A stretch of 64,000 nt of DNA from JBGAKG01 sp044224495 (GTDB taxonomy: Bacteria > Myxococcota_A > Polyangia > Polyangiales > Polyangiaceae). Numbering within the stretch: the first letter of the stretch is position 1; each line of letters opens with the position of its first letter. The translations under genes and the position numbers were made by a program. The notes beneath the pieces are model-generated. The model saw only the letters and a list, made by a program, of their open reading frames with translations. It searched no databases and was not told the DNA's origin. Location: the NCBI GenBank assembly GCA_044224495.1, contig JBGAKG010000010.1, positions 186,001 to 250,000 on the forward strand. The letters are read 5' to 3'. Below, piece after piece: positions 54,189 through 61,387 of this stretch.

Positions 54189-55390
54189 GCGCGGCGTTCG
54201 TCCCGTTCCTGTACGAGCTCCGGGCGCGCAAGGTCCGGGTCGGCGCGCAAGAGGCGATCGCCCTCGCGCAGGCGCTCGCGCGGGGGCTCCACGACAGCTC
54301 GCTCGACGGCTTCTACCACGTGGCGCGCGCGCTCTGCGTGCACCGCGAGGGCGATCTCGACGCGTTCGATCAGGCGTTCTCCGCCCACTTCAAGGGCATC
54401 GAGCTCGCGAGCGTGAAGATCCTCGACGAGCTCGAGGAGTGGCTCGCGGATCCGAAGGGCCGCAAGATGCTGAGCGACGAGGAGCGCTCGCTCCTCCAGT
54501 CGATCGACATGGAAGAGCTCCGGCGCCTCTTCGAAGAACGCATGCGCGAGCAGAAAGAGCGCCACGACGGTGGCAACCGGTGGATCGGCACCGGCGGCAC
54601 GAGCCCGTTCGGCCAGAACGGCACGAACCCGAGCGGCGTTCGGGTGGGCAACCAGGGTGGCGGGCGCAGCGCGATGGCCGTCGCCGACGCGCGTCGCTAC
54701 AAGCCGTACCGCTCCGATCTCGTGCTCGACGTGCGCCAGATCGAGGTCGCTCTCCGCAAGCTGCGCGCGTTCCATCGCGACGGCGCGGAGATGGAGCTCG
54801 ACATCGACGCCACCATCGACGAGACCGCCCGCCAAGCCGGCGAGCTCGAGATCGTGCTCCGCCCGCCGCGGAAGTCGAACGTGCGCGTGCTGCTGTTGAT
54901 GGACGTCGGCGGCTCGATGGACCCGCACGCCCACACCGTGTCGCAGCTGTTCTCGGCGGCGAAGCGCGCATCCAACCTGCGCGAGCTCAAGACCTACTAC
55001 TTCCACAACTGCATCTACGGGCGCCTCTACGAGACGGAGCGCTTCACCGACCCGCTGCGTCTGCGGGACGTCCTCGATCAGTGCGGTCCGGAGTGGAAGC
55101 TCGTGCTCGTGGGGGACGCAGCGATGCACCCGGCCGAGCTCTTGGGCTCCGGCGATTGGGAGTACTGGTCGCGCACCGCCGATGGCGACTCGCGGCGCGG
55201 GATCGAGTGGATGACGATGCTCGCCGACCACTTCCGCCGCGCGGCGTGGCTGAACCCCGACCCGCCCAACTACTGGAACGGCGGCACGGCCGAGGCGCTC
55301 TCGCAGGTCTTCCGCATGTTCCACCTCACGCTCGATGGCCTCGGCGAAGCCGTTCGCCACTTGTCCGGGGCATCGGTCCCCCAGCGCTGA
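54185..55390 (+). CDS. CoxE-like VWA-domain protein
   Basis: A 401-aa cytoplasmic protein. The N-terminal region (FVPFLYELRARKVRVGAQEA) and the C-terminal von Willebrand A domain match the CoxE/YehP-like group: the MIDAS motif is Asp240-Val-Gly-Gly-Ser (DVGGSMDPH), followed by RELKTYYFHNCIYGRLY and VLVGDAAMHPAEL. CoxE-type proteins normally work with a MoxR AAA+ ATPase as a metal-insertion or remodelling pair; no MoxR gene is adjacent here, and instead the gene is coupled to a transglutaminase-like gene by a GTGA overlap. An Asn/Gly-rich linker (NRWIGTGGTSPFGQNGTNPS) lies in mid-protein. Confidence 0.87.
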   Translation: MSAAFVPFLYELRARKVRVGAQEAIALAQALARGLHDSSLDGFYHVARALCVHREGDLDAFDQAFSAHFKGIELASVKILDELEEWLADPKGRKMLSDEERSLLQSIDMEELRRLFEERMREQKERHDGGNRWIGTGGTSPFGQNGTNPSGVRVGNQGGGRSAMAVADARRYKPYRSDLVLDVRQIEVALRKLRAFHRDGAEMELDIDATIDETARQAGELEIVLRPPRKSNVRVLLLMDVGGSMDPHAHTVSQLFSAAKRASNLRELKTYYFHNCIYGRLYETERFTDPLRLRDVLDQCGPEWKLVLVGDAAMHPAELLGSGDWEYWSRTADGDSRRGIEWMTMLADHFRRAAWLNPDPPNYWNGGTAEALSQVFRMFHLTLDGLGEAVRHLSGASVPQR

Positions 55391-55394
55391 AAGC

Positions 55395-56180
55395 ATGGAC
55401 GTCCCCGTCTCCGTCGTCACCGGCGCCAACCGTGGGATCGGACTCGAGGTCTGTCGGATGCTCGCCGCGGAGGGCCACCGCGTCGTCCTGACGAGCCGCG
55501 ATCGCGCCGCCGGGGAAGCTGCGGCGAAGAAGCTCGGCCAAGGGGTCGTCGCGTCCCCGCTCGACGTCACGTCGGCGTCGTCGATCGCGGAGCTGGCGGC
55601 GTGGCTGAAGAGCACCTACGGAGCGATCGACGCGCTCGTGAACAACGCCGGCGCTTCGTTCGATGGGTTCGACGCATCGGTCGTCGAGCGCACGATGGCC
55701 GTCAACCTGTGGGGCGTCGTCGCCACGACCGACGCGCTCGCGCCGCTCGTTCGGGATCACGGGACGATCGTGAACGTGTCGAGCGGGATGGGGAACCTGA
55801 GCGTGTATCCTGCACCCATTCGGGCGCGCTTCGCGGCCCCCGCGATCACGCGGACCGAGCTGCGTGCGCTGGTGGACGAGTTCGCCGCGGCCGTGGCGGC
55901 CGGGAACCACTCGCGCGCGGGGTGGCCCACGTCGGCCTACCGCGTCTCCAAGGCGGCGCTGAACGCGTTCACCCGCATCTCCGCGCGCGAGCTCGCACCG
56001 CGTGGGATCGCGGTCACCGCCGTCGATCCGGGCTGGGTGCAGACGCGGATGGGCGGCCGTTCGGCCCCTCGGTCGGTCGACGAAGGCGCGGACACGATCG
56101 CGTGGCTGTGCGCGAGCCCGCGCCCGGCGGGCGTCGCGAGCGGTCGGCTCTACTTCGATCGCGAGGTCAGCGAGTTCTGA
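55395..56180 (+). CDS. Short-chain dehydrogenase/reductase (carbonyl reductase-like)
   Basis: A 261-aa SDR: VVTGANRGIG cofactor motif, SPLDV, ALVNNAG, ATIVNVSSG-type strand (TIVNVSSGMG) and the catalytic pair in YRVSK. The insertion between NVSS and YRVSK (about 40 residues with RTELRALVDEF) is typical of carbonyl reductase-like members. An Arg after the first Gly motif and TSRDR at the end of strand 2 point to NADPH. The substrate is unknown. ATG 55395 is used; it is four bases after the VWA gene stop, so it may be part of that operon. Confidence 0.9.
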   Translation: MDVPVSVVTGANRGIGLEVCRMLAAEGHRVVLTSRDRAAGEAAAKKLGQGVVASPLDVTSASSIAELAAWLKSTYGAIDALVNNAGASFDGFDASVVERTMAVNLWGVVATTDALAPLVRDHGTIVNVSSGMGNLSVYPAPIRARFAAPAITRTELRALVDEFAAAVAAGNHSRAGWPTSAYRVSKAALNAFTRISARELAPRGIAVTAVDPGWVQTRMGGRSAPRSVDEGADTIAWLCASPRPAGVASGRLYFDREVSEF

Positions 56181-56192
56181 TACGTTGAGACG

Positions 56193-57194
56193 ATGACTCG
56201 CTTGCGCTGGGGGCTCGTGGTGGCGGGGGGCGTGCTCGCGACGGCAGTGGCCTGTGCGACCGGCGGCACGAGCGTGATCGGTGGAGACGACGCAGGCGTC
56301 ACCGAGGCCGGCGTGGATGCCGCGGCCTGTCCCCAGTTCGATCTCCAGACCGATCCGAAGCACTGCGGCTCGTGCACGAACGTGTGCGGCAGCTCGCAGG
56401 TGTGCTCCGCCGGCGTCTGCAAGAACCAGTGCGATGCGCCGCTGATCAAGTGCAGCGGCGGGCAGACGTGCGTCGACACCACGAAGGACCCCGCGAACTG
56501 CGGGAGCTGCGGCAGCGCGTGCACCGGCCCCGACGCCGGGCCCGACACCGGCACCGGCAACCCCGACGCCGGCGTCCCGATCCCCGACGGCGGCTTCGAC
56601 TCCGGCACCGGGTGGTCGCTCTCCGCGCCGGGCTGCAGCAACAGCAAGTGCGAGCTCAAGTGCGGCAACGGCACGGCGCTGTGCTCCGACAACCTCTGCT
56701 GGGACACGCAGAACGCGCACGACCACTGCGGCAACTGCGGAACGGCGTGCGTCACCGACACGGAGTGGTGCAACGTCGGTCACTGCTGCGCGACCGGCTC
56801 CCAGTGGTGCACGAGCGCGTGCAAGAACACGAACAACGATCCGCAGAACTGCGGCGCCTGCGGCAACGTGTGCCCGAACAACACGCCCGCGTGTGTTGCG
56901 GGCAAGTGCTCCGCCCAGGTCGCGGTCAACACGGTGTGCTCGAAGGTGAACCCGAGCGGGATTCTCTGCAGCGGCAACTGCTCCACGAACGATGCCCAGT
57001 ACGCCGACGCGTACTGCAAGCTCGCCGGGTTCACGAAGGCCGTGAGCTACAACGTGCTCACGTCGGGCTCGGTGAACTGCGTCTATTACAACACGCAGAA
57101 CGTGGTGCCGACCCAGTGCAACGAGATCCTCGGCCCGACGAGCTACGGTCTCGCGAGCTCGTGCCACGCGATCCAGAACCTGATGTGCCAGTGA
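56193..57194 (+). CDS. Cysteine-repeat lipoprotein
   Basis: A 333-aa lipoprotein (Cys21, VLATAVAC) with an Asp/Ala/Gly linker. It carries several copies of a 30-40-residue repeat with H/N-C-G-x-C-(G/T)-x-x-C, seen as DPKHCGSCTNVC, DPANCGSCGSAC, DHCGNCGTAC and DPQNCGACGNVC, a repeat frequent in myxobacterial exported proteins. A Pro/Asp/Gly spacer (GPDAGPDTGTGNPDAG) splits the array, and the last 100 residues lack repeats but hold further cysteines. It is probably surface-exposed and disulfide-stabilised. It follows the SDR gene by 12 bases and converges on the Tat-protein gene, one base apart. Confidence 0.85.
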   Translation: MTRLRWGLVVAGGVLATAVACATGGTSVIGGDDAGVTEAGVDAAACPQFDLQTDPKHCGSCTNVCGSSQVCSAGVCKNQCDAPLIKCSGGQTCVDTTKDPANCGSCGSACTGPDAGPDTGTGNPDAGVPIPDGGFDSGTGWSLSAPGCSNSKCELKCGNGTALCSDNLCWDTQNAHDHCGNCGTACVTDTEWCNVGHCCATGSQWCTSACKNTNNDPQNCGACGNVCPNNTPACVAGKCSAQVAVNTVCSKVNPSGILCSGNCSTNDAQYADAYCKLAGFTKAVSYNVLTSGSVNCVYYNTQNVVPTQCNEILGPTSYGLASSCHAIQNLMCQ

Positions 57195-57195
57195 C

Positions 57196-58587
57196 TCAGG
57201 TCTGCTGAGCGCGCACGATCCCTCCGATCGAGCCGCCGCGGTAGAAGTCCTGCACGCGGCGCATGTCGCCGCGAGCGACCGCGAACGCGGCGGCCGCCGC
57301 AGCCGCGTTCGTCGTCACGTTGCTCGATTGATTCGGGACGGCGGCGCCCGTCGCCGGGTCGAAGCCACTGACCGCGCCGTTGGCGGAGATCCCGCCGAAC
57401 CACCCGGTCTTCAGGTACCCGTTGCCGTAGACGTAGATCCAGTTGCTGTTGGCCGGCGTGGCGTCGGGCCACGCGGCGGAGACGAGGGGGTTCTTCGGCG
57501 TGTCGCCGTGGAAGGTCATCACGATCGACTCGGACAGCGGTCGCCCGCAGCCCGACGGGTCGGGCAGTGCGTCGCAGTCGGCGAGGAACGCATCGAGGAT
57601 CTTCCCGAGCCGCGCCACGTTCGCGACCGTCTGGGTGACGTTGTTCGCGTTCGCGAACGCCGGGTGGGGATCATCGCTCATCGCGGGGAGGATCACGGAG
57701 CTCGTGAGTCCGAGCCCGAACGCCTTCGCCGTCGAGACGAGGATGCGGCCGATGTCGGCGACGTTGGTCGGGGCTCCGACGATGCCGTAGCGCGCTTCGT
57801 CCGCCGGCGTCACGCGGAGCTGTTGTCCGAGCGAGCGCCCGAGGAGCGAGGCCGCGAGCTTCCCCGCATCGCTCGGGTGCTGCTGCGTGCGGCGGCCGGA
57901 GGCGGCGTTCAGGCTCTGGAACGTGCGGTAGTACGCGTCGTGGAGGTCCGCTGCGTCGGGCGAGGCAAGCAGAGTCTTCGACGCCGTACTGTCGAACAGG
58001 TCCGCGAGGCCGTTCTTTCCGATCACGTTCACCTGCGGAGCACCCGGTGCGGTGCCGTACTGGAACGGGTTGATCGCCACGACCGGGATCAACGAGGGGT
58101 TCGCGGCTTGGATCGCGGCGATGGTCGCGATCATCGCGGTGCCCTGGGCGATCGTCGCGGCCGCGGTCGGGGCGTTGGTGTGGTTCTCCGCCGTACCCGC
58201 CATGAAGGCGGAGATCTGGCGAGTCGGTCCGCGCTTCTGGAACGGCGACTCGGGTGCATAGACGAGTGGCCGATCGGTGCCGGTGGCATCCGTCGTCTTT
58301 CCGCGCGCGTGGAAGGCGACTTGGGGGCCGCCGTTCTTGGCGACGTCCACGTGGGGGAACAGCAACTGGAACCACGCATGGCCACCGTTCCCGCCGATGA
58401 AGTGCACCGAGCGCATCGTCGAAGCGCAGGCGGCCTTGTCGGCGAGCGCCACGCCCGCCCGATCGCCGATGACGTTCAGGACGCCCGAGCGCTCCAGCCC
58501 GAGCACGGCGCCCGCGGCAGTGGCCCACCGCAGGAAGCTGCGGCGCGAGACTCCACGGAGCGCGGCGAGACGAGGATCGACGGCCAT
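57196..58587 (-). CDS. Tat-exported DUF1501-like protein
   Basis: A 463-aa protein with a twin-arginine signal (SRRSFLRWATAAGAVLGL). The mature part has HFIGGNGGHAWFQLL, several Asn/Ala-rich stretches, and late SIVMTFHGDTPKN followed by SNWIYVYGNGYLKTGWFGG, matching in order the EFGRTP...G-GG end of DUF1501 proteins (alkaline phosphatase-like fold). DUF1501 genes are usually paired with DUF1800 genes; none is present, so this is a solitary or divergent member. Ribosome site GGAGG lies nine bases upstream of ATG 58587. Export folded, with a bound cofactor, is implied by the Tat signal. Confidence 0.75.
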   Translation of the reverse strand: MAVDPRLAALRGVSRRSFLRWATAAGAVLGLERSGVLNVIGDRAGVALADKAACASTMRSVHFIGGNGGHAWFQLLFPHVDVAKNGGPQVAFHARGKTTDATGTDRPLVYAPESPFQKRGPTRQISAFMAGTAENHTNAPTAAATIAQGTAMIATIAAIQAANPSLIPVVAINPFQYGTAPGAPQVNVIGKNGLADLFDSTASKTLLASPDAADLHDAYYRTFQSLNAASGRRTQQHPSDAGKLAASLLGRSLGQQLRVTPADEARYGIVGAPTNVADIGRILVSTAKAFGLGLTSSVILPAMSDDPHPAFANANNVTQTVANVARLGKILDAFLADCDALPDPSGCGRPLSESIVMTFHGDTPKNPLVSAAWPDATPANSNWIYVYGNGYLKTGWFGGISANGAVSGFDPATGAAVPNQSSNVTTNAAAAAAAFAVARGDMRRVQDFYRGGSIGGIVRAQQT

Positions 58588-58757
58588 CGGGCACCTCCGC
58601 CCACTCGAGAATGCACGCGCGGGGCCAAGCTGCGGTCGGCACGGGCCCGCGAAAAAAGACGAGCGAGATCGCCGGTGGGCGTCCCCGCTTCCATGGATCG
58701 CCGGTGCGGATCGTGGGCGAGCCGCATCGGGGCGAATGCGGCTATCCTCGGGCCCCG

Positions 58758-59804
58758 ATGCAGACCGACTTCCATCATGCGGTGACCTACGTTCTCGCCC
58801 GCCTCGCCGGCTTCTCGAAGGAGGAGGCCGCGATCGTCGGCTATTGCGCGCAGTACGTCGACGACGCCGTCGAGGAGGGGACCGTCGTCTTCGACAACGG
58901 CGCCCTCTACACGCGCACGGCGAGCGCCCACAAGATGCTCGACTACCGCAACTTCGAGACGCTCGCGAACAGTCGGTGCTGGGTGCCGTTCCACTTTCTC
59001 CCTGGGAATGGCGGTCTCCCCGCCGACCAAAACCCCGAGGGCGAGTTCATCAACAAGTTGATCACGCGCCCCAACAGCCCCGTCGCGCAGGACATGATCC
59101 GCGCGTGCATCGAGGACCGGAACACGCCGTGGGCACTCCATCGCCTCGGGGTCTCGATGCACGTGTACGCGGACACCTGGGCGCACCAAGGCTTCGCCGG
59201 CGTGAGTCACGTCGTCAACAACGCGACCGACATCACCGACGACGACGGCAAGCCCGACGAGCGCGTCGCGACGCGGCTCAAGAACTTCTTCATCAACAAC
59301 GCCTTGCCGCTCGGGCACGGCTGCGTGCTCTCGAACCCCGATCGGCCGTGGCTCGCGTGGGCCTACACGAACGGGCTCGGCGAGCGCATCACGCGCAACA
59401 ACCCGAAGGACTACGTCGAGGCCTCCGACATGATGGTCCGCGCAATGCAGCGCTTCCGCGCCGGCGATCCCGACGCGAACGTCCCCGGCCTGGCGGACAA
59501 GGACAAGGAGACACTCGTCAAGCTCTTCCTCGGGATCAAGGTCGACGAGGAGATGCAGCGCCACCAGGCGTGGTGCGACATGATCGCGCGCGGCGCGTTC
59601 GGGTTCGCCGACAAGCCGAGCTACGTGCCCAAGGGCCCGGGGTCGTGGAAGCACGACGCCCTCGGCGACGCGGACGACGGCAAGGCGAAGTTCCAGGCGA
59701 GCTTCGTGCGGTCGAACTGGAAGATGTTCCACGATGCGCTGATGGCGCATCGGTTCGATGTCGTCTACCGGATCCTCCCGCGGTACGGGATCCTCATCGG
59801 GTAG
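58758..59804 (+). CDS. DUF6765-like protein
   Basis: A 348-aa protein starting MQTDFHHAVTYVLARLAG and continuing SKEEAAIVGYCAQYVDDAVE, which I associate with the DUF6765 family (the 'MQxDFHY ... AxxIAxxSQxVDDA' start). The middle includes RLGVSMHVYADTWAHQGF, whose His/Asp/His arrangement resembles zinc-dependent phospholipase C or S1/P1-type helical metal sites, so a hydrolase is possible. No signal peptide. The upstream 170 bases contain only short repeats (GATCGCCGGTG twice) that I cannot assign. The 3' end overlaps the opposite gene by 11 bases. Confidence 0.75.
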   Translation: MQTDFHHAVTYVLARLAGFSKEEAAIVGYCAQYVDDAVEEGTVVFDNGALYTRTASAHKMLDYRNFETLANSRCWVPFHFLPGNGGLPADQNPEGEFINKLITRPNSPVAQDMIRACIEDRNTPWALHRLGVSMHVYADTWAHQGFAGVSHVVNNATDITDDDGKPDERVATRLKNFFINNALPLGHGCVLSNPDRPWLAWAYTNGLGERITRNNPKDYVEASDMMVRAMQRFRAGDPDANVPGLADKDKETLVKLFLGIKVDEEMQRHQAWCDMIARGAFGFADKPSYVPKGPGSWKHDALGDADDGKAKFQASFVRSNWKMFHDALMAHRFDVVYRILPRYGILIG

Positions 59805-60330
59805 CTTTCTTCTTGGGCGCACCCTTCTTCTTGGGCACGGCCTTTTTCTTCGGCGCAGCCCTCTTCTTCGGCGCTGCGCTCGCGAGGAGCTTGCCGAGCC
59901 TCGCGAACGCTTTCGGCGCGATGGCGTAGGCGATCTGGAGGGACGCGAGGGGCGCGCTCTCCTTCGCCGACCGCTTCGCGTCGCGGAAGAGCTCGATCTC
60001 CGGCGCGAGGCTGACCCGGCCCGGCAGCGGGCCGCGGCCCGACTGGAAGCGAATCCGCATCCACGTTCGCGCGACCTCGATCGTCGCGACGTCGCTCGCG
60101 CCGACGGCGTTGGCCTGGTCGTTGAGCTCGAACGTCACGGGCCGCTTGCGCTCGAGGTGCACCATCAGACTGTGCACGGGCGTGCCGTAGGGCAGGCCAC
60201 GCTGCGGGTCGGGGACGAGCTCGCCGAACGCGAGGAGCTCGTCGTCGATGTGGATGACGTTCGCCGTGTACGACTGCTCGAAGCCACCATCGACGGCTTC
60301 GAGGCTGGACCGATACGTGGGCTTCGCCAT
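59794..60330 (-). CDS. 178-aa protein with histone-H1-like Lys/Ala/Pro tail
   Basis: A 178-aa protein: residues 1-150 form a beta-then-helix domain (MAKPTYRSSLEAVDGGFEQS; VHSLMVHLERKRPVTFEL), and the last 28 residues are a repeated basic tail of A/V/G-P-K-K-K/R units (about five copies) ending in KKATR. Such tails occur in histone-H1-like and DNA-binding bacterial proteins and can also mark RNA-binding proteins. The in-frame extension to 61062 lies over the LuxR gene and is rejected; ATG 60330 follows GGCCC only. It is 23 bases downstream of the LuxR gene on the same strand and overlaps the opposite gene's 3' end by 11 bases. Confidence 0.7.
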   Translation of the reverse strand: MAKPTYRSSLEAVDGGFEQSYTANVIHIDDELLAFGELVPDPQRGLPYGTPVHSLMVHLERKRPVTFELNDQANAVGASDVATIEVARTWMRIRFQSGRGPLPGRVSLAPEIELFRDAKRSAKESAPLASLQIAYAIAPKAFARLGKLLASAAPKKRAAPKKKAVPKKKGAPKKKATR

Positions 60331-60353
60331 GGGCCGAGGATACCGCGGGTGGG

Positions 60354-61331
60354 TCAGCTCTGCTCGGCGAGCTCTCGGAACACGCGGGTCAGCGCGGGGC
60401 GGTTCGTGACCCCGAGCTTGGCGGCTGCGCGCGCGAGGATGACGCTCACGGTCCCCGGCGAGAGTCCCAGGTCGTAGGCGATGAGCTTGTTCGAGTGACC
60501 CATCGCCGCGCACGCGACCACTTGCTGCTCGCGGTCGCTGAGCTTCGGGGTCGCCCGCGAGGGGACCACGCGGTTGTCGTGGGCGAGGAGGAAGCGTTTG
60601 CCGTCGTGATCGAACCAATCGACGAGCGACCATTCGCCCTCGACCATCGTTCGCCACGTCGCGCTCGCCTCGTCGGGGTCGAGGCGGCGGAGCTTGCCCC
60701 GTGCGCGGTCGATGCCCTTCGCCGCGTCCGCCAAGCGCGTGCGCGCGGCGTACGTCGCGTTCGTTCCATGTTCGAGCTTCCCGCTCGGCGTGAGGATCGC
60801 CGCCGCGGCCTCGGGCGCGACGCGCTTCTTCCGCTGCCGGAGCCGGAGCGCCGCACCCACGTGCGACGCGAAGCGCAGCCAGACCATGCGATCGCGCAGC
60901 CGGAACGCGGCAGGGACCAGCGTCGTCACGATCACGCCCTGCTCGTGGTCGAGGTTGGCGCGGAGGCCGAGGGCGTCGGCGCCCTTCATCTGCGCCTTGC
61001 TCAGCCCATCGTGCGTGCTCCGTTGGCCCACGACGCGACTCAGCCGGGTGAACGCATCGCACTCGAAGGCCTTGCGGAGCAGGTGGGGTGGGGGGACCGA
61101 TTGCTGGAGCATGAATTGCTCACGCGTGAACGGCGGATCTCCGACGCAGGCGAACGCACCCATCGTGAAGGTCCCACCCGCGAACGAGAAGCTGAAGGCG
61201 CTCGTGGGTGCGATCGACGCGCCGAACGAGCCGTGCACGCACGCGAGGAGCTGCGCGAGCCACTCGTCGTCGTCGTCGACGTGCGCATACGCGGCCTCGA
61301 TGGCGCCGATGACGTCGAGCGCGGTCCCCAC
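60354..61331 (-). CDS. LuxR-type HTH regulator, paralog of the 3.4-kb regulator
   Basis: A 325-aa protein with a C-terminal LuxR-type helix-turn-helix (KLSDREQQVVACAAMGHSN, then IAYDLGLSPGTVSVILARAA). The N-terminal 250 residues have no receiver; EGEWSLVDWFDHDGKRFLL aligns with the same segment in the regulator at 3.4-4.4 kb, and HTH spacing is identical, so the two are paralogs. GTG 61331 is the start (MGTALDVIGAIEAAY). It may share a transcript with the Lys-tailed protein downstream and is divergent from the acylase gene 56 bases away. Confidence 0.88.
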   Translation of the reverse strand: MGTALDVIGAIEAAYAHVDDDDEWLAQLLACVHGSFGASIAPTSAFSFSFAGGTFTMGAFACVGDPPFTREQFMLQQSVPPPHLLRKAFECDAFTRLSRVVGQRSTHDGLSKAQMKGADALGLRANLDHEQGVIVTTLVPAAFRLRDRMVWLRFASHVGAALRLRQRKKRVAPEAAAAILTPSGKLEHGTNATYAARTRLADAAKGIDRARGKLRRLDPDEASATWRTMVEGEWSLVDWFDHDGKRFLLAHDNRVVPSRATPKLSDREQQVVACAAMGHSNKLIAYDLGLSPGTVSVILARAAAKLGVTNRPALTRVFRELAEQS

Positions 61332-61387
61332 GGCTTCACTCTAGGCGTTCGCGGCGCAGGATGGGAAAGAACTGATAGAACGGCGCC

